Shown here: positions 8,766 to 15,826 of the stretch, in pieces | Layout: each line of letters opens with the position of its first letter | Position numbering within the stretch: the stretch's first letter is position 1 | Assembly (NCBI RefSeq): GCF_009689005.1 | Contig: NZ_AP021879.1 | Span: forward strand, 4,704,652 to 4,768,651 | Source of the DNA: Desulfosarcina ovata subsp. ovata | GTDB lineage: Bacteria; Desulfobacterota; Desulfobacteria; Desulfobacterales; Desulfosarcinaceae | Direction: 5' to 3' | DNA length: 64,000 nucleotides | Position numbers and translations under genes: made by a program | The notes under the pieces: model-generated | Seen by the model: only the letters and a program-made list of their open reading frames with translations | What the model was told of the DNA's origin: nothing | Database searches by the model: none

Positions 8766-9314
8766 ATGAATAGCCGAATTTATAATTTTTTAACTCTCAC
8801 ATTAACGCTGGGCCTACTTGTTGGCTGTGGCGAAAAAATTAATCTTAATGAGTACATTGGTGATGGAAAGGCGGAATTTATAGGAAATCAAACTTGGTAT
8901 CCTGGATTCAAGGTTACTTTTAACAAATTTAAACTTTCTAAATCATTCAGTGGGAGATACAAAGTTGAATCTTACCCAATTATGGATAAGTCTTACTATA
9001 TTGGTTTAGTTGGTGACATCAGCCTGAAAGACGACCCTGGATTTAAAGATGGCAAGTTAGCAATAGAGCTCCATGATATTAATGGAAGGCCAATTATAAA
9101 ATGTGACGATGACTTAAAAAATTGGCGTTACAGCCATGCACAAGGAAGTAAAGATTGCTTTATTTATTATTTCGAAAATAGCTGTGTTACAGGATTTAAA
9201 CCTAAAGAGTACGATTTTCCTAAAAACTTGATTTTGCATATCAATTATAGGCCAACTTCCAATTTAAACGAAACGTGTGGACAACTTGTATTAAGTGTTG
9301 GAGGTTCCAAATAA
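8766..9314 (+). CDS. Putative outer-membrane or periplasmic lipoprotein, function unknown
   Basis: The protein has 182 residues. It starts with a short lipoprotein signal: a polar N-terminus, a hydrophobic stretch and the lipobox LLVGC with the acylated cysteine near residue 21. The mature part is polar and rich in beta-prone and aromatic residues, with three further cysteines that could form disulfides. I do not recognise the family. The gene is AT-rich compared with the core genes and is followed 15 bases later by an attC-like palindrome, so it is probably a captured cassette. No promoter of its own is obvious. Confidence 0.6.
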   Translation: MNSRIYNFLTLTLTLGLLVGCGEKINLNEYIGDGKAEFIGNQTWYPGFKVTFNKFKLSKSFSGRYKVESYPIMDKSYYIGLVGDISLKDDPGFKDGKLAIELHDINGRPIIKCDDDLKNWRYSHAQGSKDCFIYYFENSCVTGFKPKEYDFPKNLILHINYRPTSNLNETCGQLVLSVGGSK

Positions 9315-9328
9315 AAAGCCTTTAACCG

Positions 9329-9449
9329 AACAACCAGTTTCACCAGAGCGCAGGGGCCGTAGCACTCTGAAGTGCAACGTCTTTCTAAAGGTTTTTATTA
9401 TTTTATAGGCTTTTTTATTCCATCCTGCGCCCTGGTGAACTGAAGCGTT
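9329..9449 (+). repeat. Candidate integron attC site downstream of the lipoprotein gene
   Basis: AAC at 9329-9331 and GTT at 9447-9449 bracket two arms, 9339-9354 and 9424-9439, that pair over 15 of 16 bases (TTCACCAGAGCGCAGG against CCTGCGCCCTGGTGAA). A 69-base variable loop lies between. The size (121 bp) and layout resemble Vibrio-type attC sites. The right box does not fit GTTRRRY, so the identification rests on structure. Confidence 0.5.
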
Positions 9450-9467
9450 CTGTGTATAGGAGAGTGA

Positions 9468-10307
9468 ATGTTTGAAGATCTGGAGAAGATTAACGAACGG
9501 CCTGAACCGTTTCAATATTACACTGCAAGCGATCTATGGACCGACGAACATACATCAAAGCAGATGCTATCGTTCCACCTCAACGAGGCTATCGACGTTT
9601 CTTCGCGAAACGCGGAATTCATAAATCGATCTGTGGAATGGATCGCATATGAGTTCAACATCGGCAGGGACTTCAAAATAGCTGATTTTGGCTGTGGTCC
9701 TGGATTGTATGCAGCACCTTTGGCGAAACGCGGAGCGAATGTGACTGGCATTGATTTCTCGGGGAGGTCCATTGAGTGCGCAAAGGAAATCGCAACCCGC
9801 GAGAAGTTGAATATCAGCTACGTGAAGCAGAACTATCTGGAGTTTGAAACCGAGGACCGATTCGATCTTGTCCTGATGATCATGTGCGATTTCTGCGCCC
9901 TCAGCTCAACACAAAGAAAAAAGATTCTAAGCAAATTCCACAGGATTCTAAAACCGGGCGGTTCGGTCCTGCTTGATGTATATTCCCTGGCGGCATTTGA
10001 ACAGAGGGAAGAGGTCGCGACATATGAGGTGAATCAGCTAAACGGATTCTGGTCACCGAACAAGTATTACGGCTTTTTAAATACCTTCAAATACGATGAA
10101 GAGAAGGTAGTGCTGGACAAGTACACAATTTTTGAGTCTGATCGAGCAAGACAGGTGTACAACTGGTTACAACATTTTGCACCCGAGGATCTTGAGAGGA
10201 AGTTTATAGCGGCTGGCTTTTCTGTTAAGGGGCAATATTCAGACGTCGCGGGAACCCCATATGATCGAAAATCGGGCGAATTTGCAGTCATCGCCAAGAG
10301 GGTGTAG
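9468..10307 (+). CDS. Class I SAM-dependent methyltransferase
   Basis: The protein has 279 residues; AGGAG lies upstream of the ATG. The SAM-binding motif I, IADFGCGPG, is at about residues 67-75, followed by GIDFSG (motif II acidic region) and a post-motif region LVLMIMCDFCAL, then LKPGGSVLLDVYS. This is the standard Rossmann methyltransferase order. The N-terminal 60 residues are probably a lid or substrate domain. The substrate cannot be told from sequence; small-molecule or antibiotic-type methylation is plausible for a cassette gene. It sits between two attC-like palindromes, as a single-gene cassette would. Confidence 0.8.
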   Translation: MFEDLEKINERPEPFQYYTASDLWTDEHTSKQMLSFHLNEAIDVSSRNAEFINRSVEWIAYEFNIGRDFKIADFGCGPGLYAAPLAKRGANVTGIDFSGRSIECAKEIATREKLNISYVKQNYLEFETEDRFDLVLMIMCDFCALSSTQRKKILSKFHRILKPGGSVLLDVYSLAAFEQREEVATYEVNQLNGFWSPNKYYGFLNTFKYDEEKVVLDKYTIFESDRARQVYNWLQHFAPEDLERKFIAAGFSVKGQYSDVAGTPYDRKSGEFAVIAKRV

Positions 10308-10317
10308 ATCGTCACAG

Positions 10318-10381
10318 AACAATGCCATGCACTCGGACTGGAATTCCGCTGCGCTCCATTCCCGCCGGTGATGGCTACGTT
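10318..10381 (+). repeat. Candidate integron attC site downstream of the methyltransferase
   Basis: This 64-bp site runs from AAC to GTT and folds into a nearly continuous stem: CCATGCAC pairs with GTGATGG leaving one extrahelical G, CGG pairs with CCG, and GGAAT with ATTCC around a 13-base loop. One unpaired base in an otherwise regular stem is the hallmark that lets IntI recognise folded attC. It is the best attC candidate in the window. Confidence 0.6.
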
Positions 10382-10444
10382 GGCACAGAAAAAGATGATC
10401 AATTTGACTGACTAATAGTTTTGAAAAAGGAAAATCAAATTATT

Positions 10445-10657
10445 ATGGCAACAGAATTATTCCCATCATCATTCAGATGTGATTGCGGAGAGGAATTGGA
10501 TTTTTCTGAAGGTACAATTCATGAGATGAAAAAAATGAGCAAAAATAAACATGTTCGCTTAGGAGAGGGAAAACACACGATCATCTTCCATAAAGGTGAA
10601 GCGAAAGAAATTCTTTGTCCTAAATTGAAAAAATGCGCAATTACAAGTTTTGAGTGA
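10445..10657 (+). CDS. Small cysteine-containing protein, function unknown
   Basis: The protein has 70 residues from ATG 10445 (AAAGGA about 11 bases upstream); a TTG at 10421 would add 8 residues. It carries a CDC pair near the N-terminus and CPKLKKC near the C-terminus, four cysteines that could bind one zinc ion. I do not recognise the family. It is low in GC and lies between two attC-like sites, consistent with a gene cassette. Translation is likely but not certain. Confidence 0.5.
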   Translation: MATELFPSSFRCDCGEELDFSEGTIHEMKKMSKNKHVRLGEGKHTIIFHKGEAKEILCPKLKKCAITSFE

Positions 10658-10794
10658 TGATGCGCTTTTTGAAAACAAGAAAAGCTTATTTTCATGTAGC
10701 ACCTTCTGAACTGTTACATTCGTATTATCAATAAAAGGCATGAACTGAAAGCAACAGTTTCTTGTATGTTTTTAATAGGAAAAGCCGATGCGCC

Positions 10795-10846
10795 AACCAT
10801 GCCATGCATTTGACCGCCAGGGCCGGGCGAATGTGGGAAGTCAGTT
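10795..10846 (+). repeat. Weaker attC-like palindrome
   Basis: AAC at 10795 and GTT at 10844 bracket arms CCA-CATT-CGCC and GGCG-AATG-TGG, with bulges of 2 and 4 bases on the left arm. The left arm (AACCATGCCATGCA) closely resembles that of the site at 10318 (AACAATGCCATGCA), which supports a common origin. Pairing is less complete. Confidence 0.4.
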
Positions 10847-10876
10847 CCAAATTGTTCATAATTAAATAAACGTAGA

Positions 10877-11131
10877 TCAGTAGTGATATCTCAGTTGTGC
10901 AATATGAATTGCATCTTCTGAAACTTTATAAACGAATCTGTGCTCGTCATTGATTCGCCTGGACCAATAGCCGGAAAGCGCATGTTTCAGAGGTTCGGGT
11001 TTGCCAACACCTTCAAAAGGAGAGCGTTTTGTTTCCTTTATCAGAGTGTTTATACGGCGGAGAATTTTTTTGTCAGTTTTTTGCCAATAGATGTAATCGT
11101 CCCAGGCATTGTCTGAGAAAATGAGCTTCAC
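10877..11131 (-). CDS. yoeB: YoeB-type toxin (ribosome-dependent mRNA interferase)
   Basis: The protein has 84 residues, the normal YoeB length. The conserved start MKLIFSDNAWDDYIYW, the central PFEGVGKPEPLKHALSGYWSRRI and the C-terminal HRFVYKV...LRYHY ending with His-Tyr match YoeB. The Arg/Glu/His set of the RNase site is therefore present. YoeB cleaves mRNA in the ribosomal A site when freed from YefM. The start overlaps the end of the antitoxin gene by 4 bases. The pair lies opposite to the neighbouring cassette-like genes and has its own promoter, as toxin-antitoxin cassettes in chromosomal integrons usually do. Confidence 0.9.
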   Translation of the reverse strand: MKLIFSDNAWDDYIYWQKTDKKILRRINTLIKETKRSPFEGVGKPEPLKHALSGYWSRRINDEHRFVYKVSEDAIHIAQLRYHY

Positions 11132-11379
11132 TCTATGAGCTCCTTTTCATCACCTTTGCCATTTTCAAGTTGAGCAATGGATTCAATTAGACGTCTTGTG
11201 TTTTTGGGTGACCGTAAAAGGTAAGCAGTCTCTTCAAGGGCTTCATAGTCCTCAAGGGACATAATAACTACAGATTCAGAGGATTTACGTGTAACAATTA
11301 TCGGGGCACGGTCTCTGCAAACTTTTTCCATTGTTTTCGCAAGGTTTTGCCTTGCCGCTGTATAGGTTATGGCTTCCAT
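11128..11379 (-). CDS. yefM: YefM/Phd-family antitoxin
   Basis: The protein has 83 residues from the ATG at 11379, chosen because GGAGGG lies 6 bases upstream on the minus strand; an upstream in-frame extension to 11451 overlaps the promoter and is unlikely. The N-terminal Phd/YefM fold (MEAITYTAARQNLAKTM, then a central VIMSLEDYEALEET) binds DNA, and the acidic C-terminus (GKGDEKELIE) would wrap the toxin. It represses its own operon; two TGTACA cores lie in the promoter. Confidence 0.9.
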   Translation of the reverse strand: MEAITYTAARQNLAKTMEKVCRDRAPIIVTRKSSESVVIMSLEDYEALEETAYLLRSPKNTRRLIESIAQLENGKGDEKELIE

Positions 11380-11391
11380 TTTGGACCCTCC

Positions 11392-11429
11392 TGTACAGCT
11401 TATTGTACATATGCAGGGCGGGTTGTCAA
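11392..11429 (-). promoter_or_regulatory. yefM-yoeB promoter with two TGTACA operator cores
   Basis: On the minus strand TTGACA (11429-11424) and TACAAT (11407-11402) are separated by 16 bases, a near-consensus sigma-70 promoter. Two TGTACA hexamers (11392-11397 and 11404-11409) are centred 12 bp apart, and one overlaps the -10. TGTACA is the known core of the YefM-YoeB operator in Escherichia coli, so autoregulation through these sites is expected. Confidence 0.75.
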
Positions 11430-11642
11430 TGATTTTCCGGCCCCAACCCATCGCTGGTCGGGACGGCGAGTGACATGCCGCCCGACAGCTTTTCGTTCGT
11501 CATAAGAATAGTATGATACATTATATACTTTATTTTTTATTGGCTGATGTCGTAGAGGCAATTTATTTGATTCACAATAATTATTGGGGACAGGTAAATA
11601 ATGTTTGACATTGCAAAATGCAAATATTCAGAAAGGGGTCAA

Positions 11643-13490
11643 ATGAAGATCGAAAAAATTGTTTTGTGGATACTCTTGAGTGGAACAATGCTGTCGCTTA
11701 CAGCCTGCGGAGGCGTCACACACAACACTCAAACAGAGTTTAAAAGAACCGAGTCCTATACCAACACAAAAATTTCGAAAACGCTCCAATTAGATATTAG
11801 TATAGATAAAACAAAAACTTTGTCCAGCAAGGATGGACTGGGAATTGGTCTACGTCGAAAAGTCCGATACGATGTATACAACAAAGATATTATGATAGAA
11901 AAAACCGTTTCGGAAAGAAATCCGAATGCTTTAATGTCTGTTGTGGGCGTTGCCCTCCTTCCCGTAGCAGTTATCTTCGGAGACACTGACGAACACTTAA
12001 ATGCCATTGAGAAGGATATGTTTGGAGAAAAGGAAGTGTTGAGCACCACGGAAAAAGAAACCAATATCAGAAAAACAGGTGAAAATAAAGACCTTTGGAT
12101 TAATACAATAGACTCAGGAACCCTTAACATATATATCGACAATGCCCTTGCCAAAACATGTCTGGTAGAAAATACCGGTTATGTGACCGTCAGCTTTGAT
12201 GACCTTTTCGGACAATTGGAAAGCGCCCATTCCCCTTTTAACATAGCGGCCTCTTTTTCGTCCGGAGGCCTGGAACAAAAAATTGCTCTGGAAAAAAGGA
12301 TATCCATAGCCGGTGCAGAATATGAAGGGCCATTAACGTATGGCAAGCCACACGGGAACGGCAAGCTCACATGGCCGGACGGAAAGGTTTATGCAGGCTT
12401 TTTTGAAAGCGGGAAAAAGACTTCCCAAAATGAAACAGGCGCGGATAGAGAGCAAACAAATGATGTTGAGCAGAAAACACACACAGAAACAATGCGTTTT
12501 GAAATTTCCAGCGGTGCTTTAACAACAGGTGGAAAAAAATATTACAACACTCCTACAGCCGATGCAAATGGGGTTAAACTTGCCGAGGTGGAAAGCTGGG
12601 AAAAAATCACAGGAGAGGCATCTATTCCAGGTGTTCCGGCTGGCATACGTCTCTACCATTATCGGGTAGCCAATCCAAACCAGTATGATGTGCTGGTTAC
12701 CTTTTGCATAGCTAAAGGCACCCAATTTGTATATCAGATGCTTGAGGTTAAGGGAGGAATAAAAGTTTACCAAGCGAATACATTCCAACCAGGAAATGAT
12801 GAAATGGCTAAGATTTATCCCTTGACAACGGGTAGTTATAATTGGCATCCGGCCGGAACTGATATGAGCAACCGTTATGTTAAGGACGAACAGCCCGAAC
12901 AGTTTATAATGCCCAAAAACTCATCTTTTGAAATAAGATTGTTTCTTCAGGACGGACTACCGTCTGACAAGGAACGTCTGCCTAATGGAACAATCAAATA
13001 CCCATTTGAAGATTACCGTCTTTATTATAATCCCGCCATAGGAAGTATGGAAACAAAACCTTATGGGGTAAAAGCGGAGGCGACCGTAAGAGAAAGTCAG
13101 CCGAAAGAAAAGTTAAAAGAGTTCAGCTATGAAAACCATGTTTTTAAGGCAACAACTAAAATACCGGAAAAATACTTTGGCCATTACGACTCAAAACATA
13201 TGTCGCATGCTTCGCTTCGAAATTATTCTTTAGATTTATATCGTGATGGAACGTGTACTTATAATGGCGAAGATTGCGAATGGGGAGCCATGGTAGATGA
13301 TAATGGAAAATTGAACCTTGAAGAAACGCATCCGAGAAATTCAAAATTTGAGTCCTATATGGGGATTGGTCTATTCATCAAGTCCCGCAGCACGGGAGAA
13401 GTCATTCTCCGTACTATGGGACACTTGAAGTCCGAAGCGCTTGGACAAAGCTACTTAAAAGTCGGTTCCTTCCTGAAAAAGGAATACTGA
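11643..13490 (+). CDS. Large lipoprotein with a MORN-like repeat
   Basis: The protein has 615 residues from ATG 11643 (AAAGGGG upstream; an ATG at 11601 would hide the signal peptide). The signal peptide ends in the lipobox LSLTAC, so the mature protein is lipid-anchored from about residue 21. The middle holds one MORN-like unit (YEGPLTYGKPHGNGKLTWPDGKVYAGFF, residues about 226-253). The C-terminal half is rich in beta-strand and aromatic residues and unfamiliar to me. Its TGA is followed by a repeat-bearing gap. A hairpin at 11457-11486 (GTCGGGACGGC against GCCGCCCGAC) stands upstream. It is AT-richer than the core genes; the function is unknown, with an envelope location the only firm inference. 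Confidence 0.65.
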   Translation: MKIEKIVLWILLSGTMLSLTACGGVTHNTQTEFKRTESYTNTKISKTLQLDISIDKTKTLSSKDGLGIGLRRKVRYDVYNKDIMIEKTVSERNPNALMSVVGVALLPVAVIFGDTDEHLNAIEKDMFGEKEVLSTTEKETNIRKTGENKDLWINTIDSGTLNIYIDNALAKTCLVENTGYVTVSFDDLFGQLESAHSPFNIAASFSSGGLEQKIALEKRISIAGAEYEGPLTYGKPHGNGKLTWPDGKVYAGFFESGKKTSQNETGADREQTNDVEQKTHTETMRFEISSGALTTGGKKYYNTPTADANGVKLAEVESWEKITGEASIPGVPAGIRLYHYRVANPNQYDVLVTFCIAKGTQFVYQMLEVKGGIKVYQANTFQPGNDEMAKIYPLTTGSYNWHPAGTDMSNRYVKDEQPEQFIMPKNSSFEIRLFLQDGLPSDKERLPNGTIKYPFEDYRLYYNPAIGSMETKPYGVKAEATVRESQPKEKLKEFSYENHVFKATTKIPEKYFGHYDSKHMSHASLRNYSLDLYRDGTCTYNGEDCEWGAMVDDNGKLNLEETHPRNSKFESYMGIGLFIKSRSTGEVILRTMGHLKSEALGQSYLKVGSFLKKEY

Positions 13491-13546
13491 AAAAATAGAA
13501 GATAGTGTTTAATTGACAAATGAGATTTCGGGGACATGATACCTAT

Positions 13547-13685
13547 TGTCCATCCAGAAATAGGGAAATTTGGTCGAGATCGAGGCGCGCGAAAAATTTA
13601 CCGCAGGCATATGGTTGATATTCCGAGGATAAAATTTTTCGCGGAACATGGATGTCGGGAAAATTGGCCATTTCTGGATGGGCAC
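13547..13685. repeat. 139-bp imperfect inverted repeat
   Basis: The outer arms TGTCCATCCAGAAAT and ATTTCTGGATGGGCA pair almost fully, and inner arms GCGCGAAAAATTT and AAATTTTTCGCGG pair again. The whole folds into one long hairpin with internal loops. It lies just behind the MORN lipoprotein gene. It could be a small non-autonomous element or a folded RNA; no coding potential is convincing here. Confidence 0.5.
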
Positions 13686-13890
13686 TACCTAATTCAAAAC
13701 TCAAATATCCTCTGTCCCTGGAAAAACTATGATCGCCGAACCAAACGTTTGAAGGGACCGGGCTACCTGTGTGGCCTTTTCGGAATTGCCTGGTTTAGTA
13801 AACTTAACTTTTTATCGGAGTTTCTTGGGTTTAAACGCCCGGCCCCTTATCTCCCCGTTGGCTTCCACAAATACCGACGAAAATATATTT

Positions 13891-14181
13891 ATGACAAAAA
13901 AGAAACAACTTTCACCAAAATATCAAGTGTGGATTGATGCTCGAAAAAAATATAAACTCTCGCATGCACACATCCAAATGGCTCGTGAACTTGGATTAAA
14001 CCCGAAGAAATTCGGCAAATTGGCAAATCATAAACAAGAACCATGGAAAGCCCCATTACCGGTATTCATTGAGAATATTTATTTTAGAAATTTTGGAAAA
14101 CGACCACCTGAAAACGCGCGATCCATTGAACAAATAGTGAAGGACAAGAAACAAAGACAGCTTGAACGTAAAAAACGATAG
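13891..14181 (+). CDS. Small basic conserved-looking protein, function unknown
   Basis: The protein has 96 residues from ATG 13891; an upstream in-frame extension to 13771 overlaps another frame and looks spurious. The sequence is basic, with the core KYKLSHAHIQMARELGLNPK and HKQEPWKAPLP. This pattern appears in small uncharacterised proteins of accessory regions as far as I recall, but I cannot give a family name with certainty. The first part resembles a helix-turn-helix in spacing. The ribosome site is weak. Confidence 0.5.
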   Translation: MTKKKQLSPKYQVWIDARKKYKLSHAHIQMARELGLNPKKFGKLANHKQEPWKAPLPVFIENIYFRNFGKRPPENARSIEQIVKDKKQRQLERKKR

Positions 14182-14276
14182 ATTTGAAAGCAGGTCATGT
14201 AAAATTAAGTAACACCGGAGCAAAGCTCCAAAAAAAGACCTCAATTTGAAAAAGGCATTGATTCAAGCGTCACGTA

Positions 14277-14849
14277 TTGTCTGGAAATAAAAAAACAAAT
14301 AAAAAGCCAACTTATCCATCAACTCGAGGCCAAAAACCAGCGGAAGTAAACTTTAGGCCGAGCGGAAGGAATACGATTGTTACTCTTTACATACTTGGGC
14401 CAGGGGGACCAGTGCAAATATCTTGGGGGCCTGACTATGAATATGCTGGTCACCAGCTTACTATTGAACAAGCGTTAAGAGCTACCATCGATATGGGCAG
14501 AGAGCCTCTGCTATGGTCCTACGCCGCACCTGATGCGAATTACACTGAACTCAAATTCGGTTTCGATGAACACATCGAAGGCCAGGGTAAAATTGGCCAT
14601 GTGGCATTGACTCAAGAGGCAACCATTTCCGGTGAGATTTTTCGGAATGGAGCAGCTTGGAAGATCAATAACGATTCTGGTGCGTGGGGCAATATGGGAG
14701 GACATGATGGGAAATCTCAATTGATGTTGCATGTTGCTAACTTTATGTCCAACAATTGTGGGATGGTCGTGACTGCGGAATACGCGTATTCACGTAATGC
14801 GGTGAAACGATGGTTCCAAAAAACTTTAGGGTTCCGACGGCGGAGGTGA
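14277..14849 (+). CDS. Unrecognised 190-residue protein, weak resemblance to polymorphic-toxin C-terminal domains
   Basis: It starts at TTG 14277; no ATG precedes the conserved-looking part, so the start is uncertain. The N-terminus is basic and disordered (KKTNKKPTYPS), followed by a compact domain with WKINNDSGAWGNMGG near residues 124-138. That motif resembles the INN-x-SGHY pattern seen in some polymorphic-toxin C-terminal domains, but the match is short and the function is not established. A basic tail (FRRRR) ends it. No immunity gene is apparent next door. The protein lacks a secretion signal. Confidence 0.4.
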   Translation: MSGNKKTNKKPTYPSTRGQKPAEVNFRPSGRNTIVTLYILGPGGPVQISWGPDYEYAGHQLTIEQALRATIDMGREPLLWSYAAPDANYTELKFGFDEHIEGQGKIGHVALTQEATISGEIFRNGAAWKINNDSGAWGNMGGHDGKSQLMLHVANFMSNNCGMVVTAEYAYSRNAVKRWFQKTLGFRRRR

Positions 14850-15178
14850 GGAATCCTGAGCTACACATCCAAGATCGAAGGCTTAGCGTCTTGTATTTCA
14901 GCACGCAACTTTGTTGAGCACACGAAACCTCGGCGGATGGTCGGAAGTTAAAAAGATGCGACTGAAAGGAATTACAAGAGTGCTCCGCCGCTGTTCCCGG
15001 TTGTGATCGGTTCGGTATGCCGGATGATTTGGGCCTTGTTGTAATCGTTACGGACGACTTTTGTCGTATCGGTTGTAGATGTGTATGCCGTTTGTGTTGA
15101 AATGACAGTCAAATCAAAAACGAGCATTTTTGTTTATCAAACAGGTAGCTGTGTGTCAATGAAACGGAACGGTCGCTC

Positions 15179-15328
15179 AGGGTTCCCGCATTTGGAACTT
15201 GATGGAAACAGATAGGGTCGCAGGCATGGCCAGCTCCTACAAAAACCATGCTTGACGAAGCCAATGATGCCTGTAAGAGTGGGCCATGCCCGCGAAGAAC
15301 TGCAAATCGATCCAAATGCGGTTACCCT
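15179..15328. repeat. 150-bp inverted repeat with REP-like inner stem
   Basis: The outer arms (15179-15196 and 15311-15328) pair at 16 of 18 bases (AGGGTTCCCGCATTTGGA against its inverse). The inner arms around GGCATGGCCAGCTCCTAC (15223-15240) and its partner (15271-15288) pair at most positions. The inner stem resembles the GCGGGCATGGCCCGCTCCTAC type of REP repeat known from Pseudomonas. The 330 bases before it (14850-15178) hold nothing I can identify. Confidence 0.5.
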
Positions 15329-15474
15329 GACGGTCGCTCCAGAGCGATCGCAAGTAAAATCAAAAACCGGCCCTTCCTGAACACGCACCATCCCCGAAAG
15401 TGGGGAAATGCCAAATGCCAAAGCCCAAATGTCAAATGAAGGATGAAATCGATTTTAAAATAGATATAGCATTC

Positions 15475-15560
15475 AAGATAATGTTTTTGGGCTGCGTTAT
15501 CGGTCGTCGCAGTATTACAATACGACTTCCTCCCTCTGGCCTTGCCAAAAACATTATCTT
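15475..15560. repeat. Perfect 16-bp inverted repeat
   Basis: AAGATAATGTTTTTGG (15475-15490) is matched exactly by its inverse at 15545-15560, with a 54-base GC-richer loop. A short run of AAATGCC/AAATGTC units (15408-15437) precedes it. No gene lies between here and the aminopeptidase start at 15827. Confidence 0.5.
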
Positions 15561-15826
15561 AAATACTATAGAATACCACCATTTTTCATTTGGTCTTTGA
15601 TATTCATGGACGCTCTAATTTTGGGGAGAAAAGCAACCCGGAAATCTACATGCGATTGCCCTGACGGTCGCTCCCCGCTCCCTTTGAATCCCATGACGGG
15701 TGCCCGGCAATCGGTGCGCGGGACGGTTGCGCCGGCCGGTCGCCCGTGATAGAACGCCAATAAACCAACAAACAACCGGCAACCGATCCGCCCGAGTTGC
15801 CGCTACCCCATCGGATGGAGTCCAGC

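Noticed and set aside
13536..13937. Open frame of 133 codons
   Set aside because: It runs through both arms of the long inverted repeat at 13547-13685, overlaps the better gene at 13891 and has no ribosome site or protein-like composition.
14217..14229. GGAGC-AAA-GCTCC hairpin as a terminator
   Set aside because: The stem is only 5 bp and is followed by A's, not T's, on the plus strand; on the minus strand the T-run comes before the stem.
15408..15437. Possible CRISPR-like short repeats (AAATGCC/AAATGTC units)
   Set aside because: Units are only 7-8 bases with no spacers of constant length, and no cas gene is present.
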